From Manduca sexta (Eukaryota; Arthropoda; Insecta; Lepidoptera; Sphingidae): a stretch of 64,000 nucleotides of DNA. Positions 35,401-50,400 of the stretch are shown piece by piece. Position numbers and translations under genes: made by a program. Below the pieces are notes generated by a model. It was given only the letters and a program-made list of their open reading frames with translations. It did no database searches and was not told the origin of the DNA. How positions within the stretch are numbered: the stretch's first letter is position 1; each line of letters opens with the position of its first letter. Location of the stretch: NCBI RefSeq assembly GCF_014839805.1, contig NC_051134.1:11067170-11131169 (forward strand), written 5' to 3'.

Positions 35401-38400
35401 ATCGTATCGAATTTCCATAGAATAATTGATTCGAAAGAGTTATTTGTATACTAAATTTAGTATTTGAATATACTTTATGATCACCCTAAATCTTTGTTGA
35501 AATCTCTGAATTGTTCTCGAATCTTCTCAATTAAACGTTTATTCTTACCCTTCGTTTGCTCTTGACATTGTCGAGCTGTCGCTGTGTGCACTCCCCGATG
35601 GACTGCGAGCCCCATAGCTCAACCCCCACCCTGGAGTACGCGTACGTCATAGCCATGATGGGCATGAAATACGTCAGCACCATAAACATCACGTTGTACC
35701 TGCAATTGTTTGATGGGTTAAGGACTGCAGATTGGTGAGCGGAAAAAAAAATTAAATAATTTTTATAGGTCCTAAATCAATCATGAATTAGGGTATAATA
35801 AGTTTACAGTATGAATAAGTTAGATAAATTGGGATTGTATAATTTTTGGTCGAAAAAAATGTGTAGCCTTTTTTTGATGGTTACCGTGGTTGGTCTTCAT
35901 GAGGGTCTTTAGCGATAGACGTGATTTATTTTTTTTGGAAAGCCTAATGTCAAATCTGAAAGAATTTATTTTAAATACAATATGGTTTCAAATATAGAAA
36001 CCTATGTTCTTGTAATTTTAAAACAAATTATAAAAATAAGAATGTCACTACATCGGCCATTATAAATCAAGTAACAATAATTACTGAATTCTTGAATAAA
36101 GAATATGAATTTTATGCCTAAAATTTTTAAGCTTACTAACGATGATGAAGCAATGTGCACTCATTCGTTAGTCCATTTTATAAATTCTCAACGATTAGGC
36201 AAAAGTTGATAGTTGCAAAGTCAGCCGAGAGTTACTTATGGGCTGCTAAGTTCCACGAAATTCGGATTTATGAATTAAATGACACAGCAGGCTCGGCATC
36301 AGCGCAGAACATAGATATTTAAACTTTTTTCATGCATAAATTTCATTACGTTAATGATTTTAATGTTTGTTTTTGTGTACTTTTTTTGTTTATTAAAATG
36401 GATTTTTAACTGGGGACTGGCGTGCGCCATTTCATAAATATGTAGACCTATATCTTAATAGATACACAACATTTCGGAGCAAAGAATTATTAATTATTCA
36501 TCACTCATTAGGTTTTCCGTTTTTACTCTTACGTAGTGTGGATGACTCCATAATTTACTTCGTATGACTGACCATTGACTTTAATATTGTAAGCATGTAA
36601 CCAAACGACAAAAACGTCCAGCATGGACGTAGAATGAGCCTTTTTTACTTGGCTCGTGTCATGATCCACTCTCATACTAATCACTATAATTCTTTTTCGT
36701 TAAAGCTCACTTGAACGTACTTAAATTACTCAGTTTTTATTACATACAAATTCATCAGAACAATATTATAAAACGACTTCAGAAATTCCCTTCAGAGCGG
36801 CGTTCTCCCGTTACAAATTAAATAACACTTGTGATCTGTTTGATGATATTGTGATTATATCAACTTGCTTAGTGTAGGAGTTTTCATTAGAAATTCTATT
36901 CCTCGGGCGTGTTCTTCAAATTTCTATCACGCTATTGGATTTCATTTAATTATAAAAGTATCTATGATCTCAATTATTTGTCTTTTTAGTATTAGCAGCA
37001 TGCATTCCAGTGGAATAGTCAAGGTGTTTTGTATGGGTGACCTGATCCGGGCAGAACTTTTAGCGGGGTGGCAAAATGTATAAAAATAGCATATAGAACT
37101 AGATTAAATTTTATATATCCATATAATTTGATGTTAAAAACAAAAATGCTAGATAAATTCTAATATGTGATAACATATAATATGTAATAAATTACACAAG
37201 TCGACAAAAAAAATTTTTTTTTTGTGTTTCTGTTCTAATGATTGAATTCTGATTCCAAACATCGAAAAACACTCGGATATGCATTTTTAACTCTTAAAGT
37301 TTGCTTTTGTCTGATTTATGTTGATAAGTACGTTTTGAAGATTTTAATTGATTCTTATGAGCAATAGGCGCGGTAGCATTTTGATCATATTAATTGCAAA
37401 TTGTGAATTATGTCTGAACGGCAGTAGTGAGTGTTTACTAGTCTATTACTATTTAAAAAAAATATATTTGAGTTGTAAAAACCGACTTTTATGTCGTACT
37501 TGGTTAGAAAATGGCACCAAGAAAGTGTAAACATGATTTTGATTAATTCTGTTTTATTTTCGGTGAATTTATTAAAGTAAGAAGCAAAAAATTTGCTTTG
37601 GCAACGATTTTGAAGCATTGCGAAGCCTATGACGCTTATTATAACCTCAAAATACGGAATCAAGATAAGAAAAGGGTGCCTCACGGTGCTTGTGTTAATT
37701 TCAAATTGGGAAATATAATGTGAAAGTGAAACCAATAGTAGAACCTAAATATATATTGATGCTACCGTTACATATAAAGTGAGGGCTAATGAAGCAATCT
37801 GTGTAAGCTCTAGATCATAATTTTGAAGCTATTGAATATTTAAAGAGATTTTTTCCCAAATTATCTGAAGCTAAAGTTAAAACTGGTATTTTCGTTGGAC
37901 CACAAATAATGAGCAGCGATGATTTCACAAAATTCCTTATTGCTCATGAAAAATAATCCTGGAAACGTCTGAAAGCAGTAGTCGATTGCTTTTTTGGAAA
38001 TCACAGAGTCGACAATTATGAAGAGTTCATTGAAACTGTGCTTGAAAGTTTTAAATTGATGGACTGCAGAATGTCCCATAAACTCCATATGCTACGTGCT
38101 CACCTGGACAAATTTAAAGATAATATGGGTGCCTATTCAGAGGAGCAGGGAGAACGTTTTTACCAAGATATGATGGACTTTGAACGACATTACCAAGGGC
38201 AGTACAACGAGAGTATGATGGGAGATTACATTTGGGGATTAATACGCACACAAACATAAAAGATCCATTAAAAAAAAATCATTTTTGAACATGTTTTTTT
38301 GTTATGTTCTATTTGTTGGCTATTATTAGTCATAATTCTTGTATAAAAAAGACTTTGATGTTCAATAAAAACTTTTTTTATCGTAATTTGAAATAAAATT

Positions 38401-41400
38401 ACAGAGAAAGTATAAAAAATTGTATATGTTTTTTGAAACTCAGTAAAACTGCTCTAGTTTCTACAAAAGCAAACTTTGATCGGAACAGTTATTTTTTTAT
38501 TTATTTGTAACATAGGAGAAACCAAAATTTCACATTCAGGAGCCAGACTCAAAAATCGTGTTGACCGGTGTTATGTTTGCTGGCTATTTGTTTTTTTTTA
38601 TAATTGAACATTTTTAGATCCCCATACTACTGAACTTTGCAATATGTTTTTTTAAATATTTTTTTCATCTTATTTATATTTACCATTGTGTGTATACATT
38701 ATATATAGTAAGGGATACAACCTAGACTTGTTATTATTTTATTATATAAAGTTATTAGATGTACTATTTTGGCTGTATCCTGTTTTATGTTTCAGTGGCG
38801 AAAGGTGAATTTTTCGAAAGGGAACACGACAAAATATATATACAATATGCATGAATGTTGTCTGCAAATCGTTCTTATGATAATTAGATTCTACATAAAG
38901 GAAGGCCGGGAGGAATCGGACTATACGGACCCTCTGCCACTGCAGTGTTAACATAAACTACTGTCGCGAATTTGTGTGGTTAACTAAAATAAAAGCAGAC
39001 CCAAGTCAAACATTATGTAAATAATATGTACATAAAGTAACTTACACATATTCCATGTGGGACCTCGTAGTTATGCCGTCCGGCCACTCGGAGAAACACA
39101 CGCGCCTGCGAAATAAAATAAGTGAGGTTAGTAGTTCATATGAAGTTTTAACTGCTACTAATATGTACCAGGCGATACATTTTATGCTGTGGAATTTAAT
39201 ATTTTGTAGTTACTAGTTGTAAATTATCTCAATAAATTATTTATTTAATATTAAATAAAGTGGGTGACACGACTGTTAATCTGAACTTTAGAAACTCAAA
39301 AATTGGCGAACTGTTTTCGAGGAAATTTGGTATGAAGATAATTTGAGACTCTGGGAAGGAGTTCGGCTACTTTTTATGGGCTATTTTTTTTTAAATATCT
39401 TTTAAAGGGGTGAAGTTACGAGCAAAAGTTAGTTAACTATATTAACCATTATGAATGTGATTGAACTGAAAAAGAACGTTCAGAAATCATAAAATAGAAG
39501 AATGAGCTCGCTGATAACAATGTTCTTATAATTTCGTACATCAGTCTCTTGATTATTCTGTCTAATATATATTTTGTTTAACGCAAAAGTCCTTCATTAC
39601 GTATTATCAAAAGATGGTAAGATAAAAACATTTAATATTACTTTTATTATTATAAAATATGTTAGTTTGTCAAACTAAACACAATAAGGATAAATATTGA
39701 ACACAACCGTGTTCTAGAAATGTATTGTACAACTGTTATTTTAATTATATTATTAACAAAAATACACTGGTTTATTTCTCTTATAAATTATGTTTCCGTC
39801 AACAAACAATTCAAGTATTAATCAGTTTTGATGTTTAAAATTACAAAGTGTTCGCTTACAAAACAAGAAAACTAAATTAAACAAGAAGGAACAATCATCT
39901 ATTTTACAAGTTTACGCATTAATGGAAATAAAACAAGAAGCGAAATAGGCCCTTAATTTGACGCCTACTTTGTAATGTGGTGTTTATTCCTTGTGCGGTA
40001 ATAAGTCCCTTATTACGGTTATAAGGTTAAACATTAAACTTTCCGGATAACATGTAACATACGACGTTAAAGTTTTGGGTAAATAATTTGAGTCATTATA
40101 CCTTAAATATAAGTGTCATTTTGCTGGAACTTTGAAATAAATCCAATGGGTCTGGTCGTAGGTCGTATGCGAGGTGTCGTTTGGGTAGGCAATGTCTTTC
40201 CTTATACGAACTTGACAAAGTGACCACACTGTGCCTGATGGTTAGCAGAGGTGGGTCCAATAGATTGTCGAATGACGAGAGATATATAGCTCTCTATAGT
40301 TGACACAATTACACCGGCCTGTTGGAACTGGATATATACAGGCTGATCCCAGAATGGAGGTACCAATAGAATGCCCAATGACGAGAGATGATTAGCCCTC
40401 GGCAGTCGACACAATTATGTCGGCCTCTAGGAACCCGATATATACAAGCTGATTCCGGAATGCGATACACTTACGTAGGCCACTATGGGTGGTTTTAAAT
40501 TATATCCTACCACCAGCAATTTACCGCTTTATATTTCCACAGAAAAATGTCAAATATTTTTAAAATAGAAGTGCATTGGGAACCAATTGCAGATGTTATA
40601 TCCTCTGGTCGCAGAAACACAAAACCCACATAATTTGAAATAGTTTTGTAGAGTTTTAAGGTTTAATAAAAATAGTTATGATAGGAAGCGGGCCATCATT
40701 GGTCATACAACCCTAAAATCAATTGGACTTGCACGTAATTGTTGGCTACTGTAAAATAAACCTTATTTTAATCGTAGGAATAAACACTTTATCGCTACCA
40801 CCACACGCCCCATGTTGACACTGGGGAATATAGCTTCGTCCGTGTGAGCATTGGATCGGGTCCCTAACACTATATTGTACACACCGGCATACCGAGCAAA
40901 TTCCCGCGGTGGCCTTCATCTGAAGTTTACTCCATGTAAATTATATCAAATTGTAAGAAAAATATACAAATATACGATTTGTTCAGTCGTATAAAAACTA
41001 AAACTCCGATACATTTGAAGACGAGTCCTAAATTCTTTTCTAAAACTTTAAGTGTAATTTCTTACCTGACGTTTCCATCTGGCAAGAAATCGGTTTCGGT
41101 GGTGAAGTATATCAGGTTGGGGCTGCTGATGATGGAGCTCCAAGCCCAGATGGCTGCTGTGATGCCCAAGGTTGCTCTCTTCCCAAGCCGAGGTCGTAGC
41201 GGACTCATGATGGCTACATACCTGTAGAAAAGCATATAAGTAATTTAATAACCTCAATCAAACTATAGAAGCAGTAACTAGTAGTGTAAAAGGAGGTCTT
41301 TGCAATAATTATTGATAAAAACATAGCTTACGTTCCTCAAAAATAACACTAGTTTCGTATTTATATAGCTAAGAAATACATGAATATATTACGGTTATCT

Positions 41401-44400
41401 GCATAAACTTGATGCTTTTATACAGGGCCATTTTGACGTTGCGTTACTGAATGAAACCACATACTTATCTACCTGAAAATAACACTTAACAATAAGTAAC
41501 TTATTGCTATAGATGTTAAATAAAAAAGTGTCAGTTTCGAACAAAATAAATATTAATATAAAGTAATTTTAATTTTACGCGCCCTAATGCCCACAACTAC
41601 TACTCTAAGATAATTTCTCGCAGCATCAGCATCATATTTTCAGTCAAAAATACATACACACACACGCCATATTCGCATTAAATAAAAAAAATGATCAAAA
41701 AATTTGAAAACTAAAACCAGGATTTATGGTGAAAATATTCGTTATTAATGGATAAGTTTTGGCACAATGTCAGCAAAGGTGAAGACGAGTATTTAGTAAC
41801 GCAATGTCAAAATGACGCTGTATAACAATATGATACAACCATCCTAGGAACTTTTAATGGGTTTAGTCAAGTGTATTTAATAGAAGGGATATAATTAAGA
41901 AAAGACTTCTTTCTAGACAACTAAAGAAAAGCAAACAGACGCGGCGGATAATTTCTTCTCCGAAAAAATCATCTTTATGAATACTAAATTACAAATTAAT
42001 TGGGTTTATTTAAGAAAACGCAAAAGTTATTTACCGCTCCGCTTAATGACCGTTTTAATTTTCCTTAATTGAAAAAAGACGATAAAATGTAAAAGAAAGG
42101 ATATTTTGTAAAATTTTACAAGCAAAGAAATTTGATTAAATCTCTACAGCTCGCTTGCAGGAATATAATATCACGAAATTCTATGTCAATAAACTTTTTT
42201 ATGGTTATATAAATATTGTTTGAAAGTACTTAATCTTGATTTAAGGACGTGTATTATAACTTTTTTCATTACTTTCGTAGAGACAATGTTTAAGTTATAC
42301 TTTAAGGTAATTCTCTCACTAATTAATTATTTTTTACGTTACACTAATGTAAAATGAACAGGTGGCTAGACTTTTTTTAACTGTTGAAGGACACTACCTT
42401 CATAGTTACCTTCATTGTGAAATTGACATAATATTTACACCTAAATATCATAAGTGTTTATGAATTATTGCAGACCCACATGTTCAATAACTTAAAATGT
42501 TTTTGTTGCGACCTAATAAGATAACGTAAATATTATTATAATTCGGTAATCGTATTAAAAGATAATTACTACTCAAAGATAAGCAATCCCATAATATAAA
42601 CACGCAAAATTTGTGTTCAATGTAGAAAGCAAATTCCGCCCAAAATTCCAAAAACTCATTGATAAAACTGAATATATGAAAATTTTAATACGAGTACGAC
42701 CAAATGACCACTTGATCTGATGGTAAGCGGACTGGAGTCCAGATAGTGTTAACTAACAAGAGATAAAAATAAACACTAGACAAGAGATAACTCAGGAACA
42801 GATTGTCACAGATGGAGCTACAAACGCCTATCATGTTATGATGAAAGTAATAAATATGTATCGATGCAGATATAAACTATAAGACGAAGCTAATATAGAG
42901 TTTTCCATAGAGATTGCTCACAGGGACCACATTTCTAATTAAGCCATCCAATCCGCATGCATTATACATGATTTAGTCAATATATGTGGTAATGCTTACT
43001 ATATACGATTTTGGTTTACGCATTTAGTAATAAGAGAATAATTACGTTATTATAATAGTCGTAATTAGCCCCATTAATAAACTTTATGAAACAATGTTTT
43101 AGTTTCTTACCTTTTTTTACTTAATTCTTAGAATTTAATTTGATTATACTTGAGACTAAACAGTGATTAGGTTAATTAGAGAATATTTTTTAAAAGAATT
43201 TATAAGGCTCTATATTAACTATTAAAATGTGTAGAACTTTTAGAATCGTCGAAATTCGGATCGCATAATATTTTAATTAATTCTCTAAGGAACACTCAAA
43301 TTGGAATTATAATAATGACACATTTACATATTTGGTTGTCTCTTTACATATTTTAATAAACCATAAATTGGCGTATAAATAGATTATTTTATTGGTTTTT
43401 TACACTTTCGTATCCGAAATGGTACTAATAATATTATATTTTGCAATTGAATTTCTGTAACATAATTCGTCATTGATAGGCAAAAACATTCAACTGAATA
43501 TAGATTCATTATTCTAGAACTCTGTTCATTTAGGTACTGTTTCGATTGAAGCAATTTTGGGAACCTCAAAAACCGTGCTAGAAGCAATCTTGTGAGAAAC
43601 ATAGATTTATTGATTGAAACAAAATTATATAACATATTTATCACGACTTTTTATTCGCGGTCACGGTTTGACCACGAATACTGCAGTCTTCGAATCGTCG
43701 GGGGAAACGTATAATACAATTACAATTACACCACGACAAAATCCGTAAAATAGATTGATTTTTATATCAAATGTTCGCTTAAACATAAGAAATCATTATA
43801 GATTTATTGTATCACTCACCTATCAACACTGATGGCGAGCAATGTGAAAACAGACGCTGATATACTAAGCACTGCGATGAATTGGCAAAACTTGCAATAG
43901 AAATGTCCGAACGGCCAGTCCGAGTTTAACATGTAGGTGAAGTTAAACGTCACGTTGAGAGTCGACACCATCGCGTCCGCCACCGACAGGTTCACTGCAA
44001 GAAAAATAATGTTATTCTCAAAACAATAAAAAAATATCTCTAAGGCCCGTATTCACAAACGTTACTTAGCTAAGTACGAAGCAGTGTTGTGATAGTAAGT
44101 CTGTTTTTCAGTGACTGCGGCATGACAGCTTTTGCAGTTCATAGGCATACGAGCGCTGTGATTGGCTAATATTTACATACAACATTACTTCAGTTGGATG
44201 TCAGATAAACAATGCTAAACAAAACTAAAGGAAACTATGAAATTAGCCGATACTATGTGTTCCGGCGCACGGAGTGTCCCCATAGTATTGTTTATGAATA
44301 CGGGTTGGTACTTTCCTTAAGATTGTATTTAAATAACTTCTGAAACAAATAATTTCGATGAATTTTTTAAAATTTTGCTTTCCTAAAAAAATTGTTTTAT

Positions 44401-47400
44401 TACACCTCATCAGTTCATATACATCGACATGAATAAATTGCAAGAAAATTTATAGAGTAGGTATCGTTAGATATTGTCAGGAATGCTCGCTATGTCAGGG
44501 TACATAAAATATGCGCAATATTCTGTGCAGTTAAAGCGTCTGTTGGTTTTTAATCGTCTGGACATTTTAAAATGCAGGGACAATAAACCGAAATATTCTG
44601 TCTAAAGCATGCCGAGATATTTGAAATTCTTGTATATTTTAGAAAATTTCTTAGTATTCAGTACGCCATATTGAGTTTGATCAAAGAACATGGTTTATAT
44701 CAAGATAGCTGGATATAATAAATATCAGAATGTAACACCAACCCTAAATTATATATTGTCCACTGCTGAGCATAATCCTCCTCTACCATTAAGAAGGTTT
44801 AGGCCTGAGACTACCACGCTGGTCTAGAGCCACCGACTTCACATATCTTTGCAATTCTTATGGAGAATTCTCAGGTATATAGGTTCCCTTATGATGTTTT
44901 CTTTCACGGATATTCCACTAAATAATTAGCAATAATAATGTCTTACACTAACCATTGTCAAACAGAGATTATTTGCTAATTCTACCACTATTTACTTTAA
45001 CTATTTACTTTAGAATTATATATCAAGAGGTAAATATTTACTTCTCTGTATTCAAACAATATTACAAGCGAAGATAACAACCTCCATTTATAAATAATGA
45101 AAATTAGCTTTATTTTTTTACAGGAGACTTCTTAGAATTGTCATTTTAAATTAATAATAATATAATGTCAGCCCTGTATTCTATACTGTCCCATTGTTGG
45201 GCACGGACCTCTTCTACTACTGAGAGGGATTAGACCTTAGTCCACCACGCCGGCCCAGTGCGGATTGGGAGACTTCACACACCCTCCATAACTCCTATAG
45301 AGAATTTCTCAGGTATGCAGGTTTCCTCACGATGTTTTCCTTCACCATTATAGCAAGTGATAATTCACAAAGAATATACACATAATTTTTTAGAAAAGTC
45401 AGAGGTGTGTGCCCTTGGGATTTGAACCTGCGGACGTTCGTCTCGGCAGTCCGTTCCACCACCAACTAGGCTATCGCCGCTTGATAAATTACTGGTAATA
45501 TTTTGTTTCAAGTCACTCTCACTACTTTACGAAGTATATTTAAGTGTTTTATAAAGCCACGGTACTCGCTGGATGTTTAAACCTTGTGTAAGTTTGTCAT
45601 CTTGAGCTTTCGATTTTATTGACTCTAAGGTGAGAATCAGTTGGTATAAATACTTTTTTATCCGACAATTAAACCTATTGTTACTTATATTATTATACCT
45701 ATTGTAAACTATTGTAATATATTGTACTTACACCTACACAATGAAGTTATACACTTGCGACAATACAGTATATTTACAAAAGAAACATTTACAATAAACA
45801 CGACAGTACAGTGGCGTAGGCTTTATATAACCAGATTTCTACCAGCTTCCCTTCATGTAGAATTTATATATTTACCCCCATATTCATAGACGTTTGTTTT
45901 ATCTAAGGACGGAGTAATGCTGTGATAACAAGTCTGTTTCTCAGTGCCGTTGGGTACGTTGCGTTAGACATAGGGCCGTTGTGATTGGCTAATATTGAGA
46001 TACAACAATGTTAACCAATCACAACGGCCCTATGTCTACGCACTGCGAATGCTGCCATGACGTCAACACTGAAAAACAGACTTGTTATCACAGCTTTGCT
46101 AATTCTCATAAGAACGATTTGCAGACTGCATTCATGCATATAGTACCTATAATATGTTGAGTCGAGTTCCCTTTCAAAAAATTTCAACCTTCGCCACTGC
46201 AACAGTATATTTTAACGTAACAGAATTTTATGCTACGTATCGCTCAGCGTCCTTTCTCGGGTAACAAGATTGTGGTGTGTAAATTGCTTTCTACCCTTTG
46301 TGAATATGTTCCTAAACTTTTTTTATTTTGACGAGACGAAGAAGGCACTGGTCTAAATATGGAAAACATCACGACCGCTCATTAACAACACAAGCACCCG
46401 AACTTAGAATTACAAAGCCCTGTTCGGAACTACACTGCGCTTAGACATAAATACATATTAATCAATAATCAATAATCTCTCAAGTTTTACCGATAAGGAA
46501 ATAGATAGTCTTTATCGGGTAAAACTTAAAACATAGATATTGAATATTAGTTAACATGTGTTGGATATTATTCTTTTTCCTATTCTTAGCTACAGCTTCC
46601 ATATTTTTTAGCTTCTCTTTATGTGAGTTATTTTCTTTGAATATAATATGTTTTAAACTTCTCTGCAAGACTTATGTATGGCATGGGTTAACTTATGGCG
46701 AGAACGCCTACAAATTTTATTACGATATTGTGTTTGTTTAATTTGTTGCTCTTGAGATGTTTTTTTTAAATTAAATAATATTCAATTTTATTACTAATTA
46801 TAACTAATTTATACTATACCTAAGAAATAATTGGTGACGCTCCTCATCCGTTTGTTGGCCAGCACTATCCAAATGACGACCAGGTTGCCGACGGTGGCGA
46901 CCACCACCATGCCCGCGAAGAGTACCGTCCACAACACCTGCCGCCACCACGGCAGGATGAACGATTGGTACACCTGGACAAAAGAATTAGATAAACATGT
47001 TATATATCAAAAAAAAAATTCTGGACTTGTACAGTAGTGTACCTATCAAGGGCACTTCATAAATGGTGTGGCGATAAAGTATCGACTGACGAGAGACGAC
47101 GATCATTGGCTAAAAATAAGTATCCGTAACAAAATTAACAAGTACCTACTTACAAATATTTTTTTTTGGCTTTATATAATTGTATCGAGAAGTAGGTACA
47201 TATTACACAAAATACTTGTGACGACGAAAACTAATTTTGAAAAAGTCTTTATAAGAATAAATGTACACATATTACGCCTTTATCGCCAAAGGGGTAGACA
47301 TAGGTGCAACCAAAGCCCCCACTTTTCGCCAAGTGTGTTCCGTCCCATGATGTGATAGGGGGCGAGCCTATTGCCATGTCGGACATGGATTCCAGACTCC

Positions 47401-50400
47401 GGGCTGATATTGAATAGAAAAATCCAATACCACTTTGCCCGATCTGGGATTCGAACCCAGTACCTCAGAGCGTACCCCGCAAGCCATACAAGTACATCAT
47501 CGAACCAGTCGAGATTTACAAAAATAAATCCCGTTTAATGAGAAAGTTAATATGATCCCGACACACGCGGCAGTCTAAATTGCTTCCTTTATGTTGGCTT
47601 TCAAAAAAAAGAAAGATAGGGAAAAAGGTTTCCGCAAATAACATCTAATTATAAAAAGTGCTACGCTTTAAAAATGTAACATTAAGTAAGTTTTTTTGTT
47701 ATATTTATGACAAGGTACCTAGTTCTGTAACAAATTGTGTAAAAAATATATAAAGCAGTCTGAATGCAGGGGAAATCAACATCGAAATGTTATTTCTGTA
47801 TAATTTTGTTTCCTTTGCTTCTTTCGGAAGCGTAACAGCTGATGTCACAGAACCTTTTTTGCATCATGTATTTTTAAAGGCTAAATTATTGGTAAACCCT
47901 TAATTTGGATGTCGTTTTAGTTCTTACGTAAAAATATTATGTTCCGTAAATATGTGTATTTATTTACGTATTTACGAAACACACTATAAATGTCATAATA
48001 TAATTATTTTTCAGTTATTAAAAGTTGTATTTATAATCTCAACAACTATTTACTCAGCTTTAGGATTCTGCAACAATTGTAACACCCTGCTTTCTCTGTT
48101 CATTGTGGCGCCAAAATATCTGTCAAACTTGATAGTTATGTCACAGTCTTAAAATCTCAAAACCTGAGCCCAAAACGCACAGATATTTCGTATCTACTAT
48201 TATTACTCGACATTGGCAAAATCACTGATAAATAAACTGTGGCAGCCATAATATAAAAGAAGAAGAAACTTGTGGGATCTACCCACATAACCACATATCG
48301 CTGTTAAGCATGCGAACTGGCTACAGTGGGTGCAATCTCACACCGCGTACATGGAGCGCAAAATGTCTGTCCAATCGAACAAACCAAGACGGTACGTGGC
48401 GTGCTCACCGGCATCGGACCTGAGGTGCAATCAGCCATCGGCGCGCTGAGGCGCACATATTTATAGTGTGCGAGCGGGCGCGCTATAGGTTCGTGCGAGA
48501 GAGATGGACTGCTGCCCGCGCGCACACATTGGTTGTGTCAACCTTACTGGCGTTAAGCAATTGATATAAATATAGGGCACCTGTATCAATAAATCCACAA
48601 CACACACAACACAACAACATTCCGCTCTGAGCACCCGACTCGAGCGGTCCCTTTGGCTTTTACCGAGTACCTGCTCGGTAAAGCCATTGTCCCGTTTCCG
48701 AGTACCTGCTCGGAACGACCGCAGCGACCTCGCTGCACGCCACGGACAAAGGAAACAATAGGGCATTGTCCCTGTTGTTACCTGCGTCCTTTGTTTGGGT
48801 CCGGCCGCGTCCTTCTCAGGACAGGGTCAAACCCTTTTTTGTCTGTTTCTCGACAAATTTTGCCCCTTCAGGGTTAGCTCGGTGGTAAACCTAACGGTGA
48901 TAACAAGCCGAGCTAGCGGTGACCCGGCCCGCGCTGCGCCCCCTCAGGGCTAAAGCGAAGCCGGACGGGTGCGGACAAGGAAGCTGTGGAGACACACCAC
49001 AGTTTCCCCCGCATATCTCCTTCCCAACCCTACCCTATCCCTTTCACTCCATCCCGTGTGACGGTTGAGCGTGCGGACCCCTAAAAAGGTCCAATACCGT
49101 TTACGTCGCACGGATTGTTAGGGAACCCTTTCGCACAATAAGATTGGCAAGGGATACAAGCTTAGGGCACACCTATTTTTAAGTACATCCCCCCTCGCCT
49201 ACACCCGGCGGGGAGGGTCACTCACGCACACAACCCCGGGCACACCCCCCGGGGACGTTTGTACGTACTTTTTAGAGTCACGCGTTCGTTCACAGTGCGA
49301 TAGCCGCCTGGTTTCTTGTGGGTTCTTTCCCAGGCGGAACGCACCCGGGTCCCGAACCCACTCGCGGCCCTTTCACTATTCTTTTTTAAGTGCCCTAGGC
49401 CCGGATTCGCCCGCAATGGCTGAATCTAGGCCTATGGACACTGACGAGCCGGCGGCGGATGTCAACAAGGCTAAACACGCCATGTTGACAACTCTCGCCG
49501 AATACATTAGGAGCGACCCTATGTTCTGCTCCCTGGTCCACTCACTAGTGGTCGCCAATGCCCCCCGTGCGGTGCCTGACTCGCCGGAGTCACCCGCTTC
49601 ACCCGCGTCACCCGCGACCTCTACCGACTCATCTGAGTCATCCTCTTCCTCCGACTCGTCGGAGTCGGCCGAGTCCTCGGACGGACCTAGTCCGCCCGGG
49701 AGCCCGGCCGGAGCCGTCGATCCCGACCTCGCCATGGATTCCGATCCAGGCGCACCCCAGCTTTCCGCTGTCCCCGTCGCTTGCGCGTCCAAGCGACCTG
49801 TTTCCCCTGACCCCAGCGAATCGCGGTCTGGGGCCGCGTCGTCGGACCTCGACGACGACGGCTTCACGACCGTGAGGAACGGGCGCAGGAAGAAGCAGCG
49901 TGGCTCAGACGCTCCTGCGTCCCAAGCGCCTTCTGCGCCGTCCGCGCCTTCTGCGCAAAAACAAAAACCCGCGGCTTCCCAGCCCGCGCCCGCTAGCTCG
50001 ACGGATTCGTCGCCACCGACCCAACCTAAGGGGCCTAAAAAGCCACCGAAGGTTAATCTTCAGCTTCCTGAAGGGGCCTCCCTTCAGTCCTTTTTGATGC
50101 CCTCACCAGTGGGGGCATTAAAATCCATAACGCCTGGAACAGTGGCCAAAAACTGCTGTCCCTCCAGCCCGGGTCAATTAGCGATCACCGCGAGTTGACC
50201 AAATTTCTAGATAGCAAACGCTATCATTATTACACCTTTGCGCTCCCGGACGAGCGCCGCTATAGGTACGTCATCCGTGGCATACCCCTCCAAATGTCGG
50301 CCGCCGAGGTCCAACAAGGCCTCCAGGCCAAGGGCATCGCAGCCCTAGAGGTGCACCGGATGCACCGTAAATCGCGTTTATCACGACGTGGCATACAGTA

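Noticed and set aside
47440..47470. tRNA-like B-box on the minus strand (complement of GGGATTCGAACCCAG)
   Set aside because: No acceptor stem, anticodon arm or D arm could be built around it; it is part of a dispersed repeat.
49376..49867. 163-codon minus-strand frame with an acidic run
   Set aside because: It is the antisense shadow of the Ser, Asp and Glu-coding low-complexity part of Jockey ORF1.
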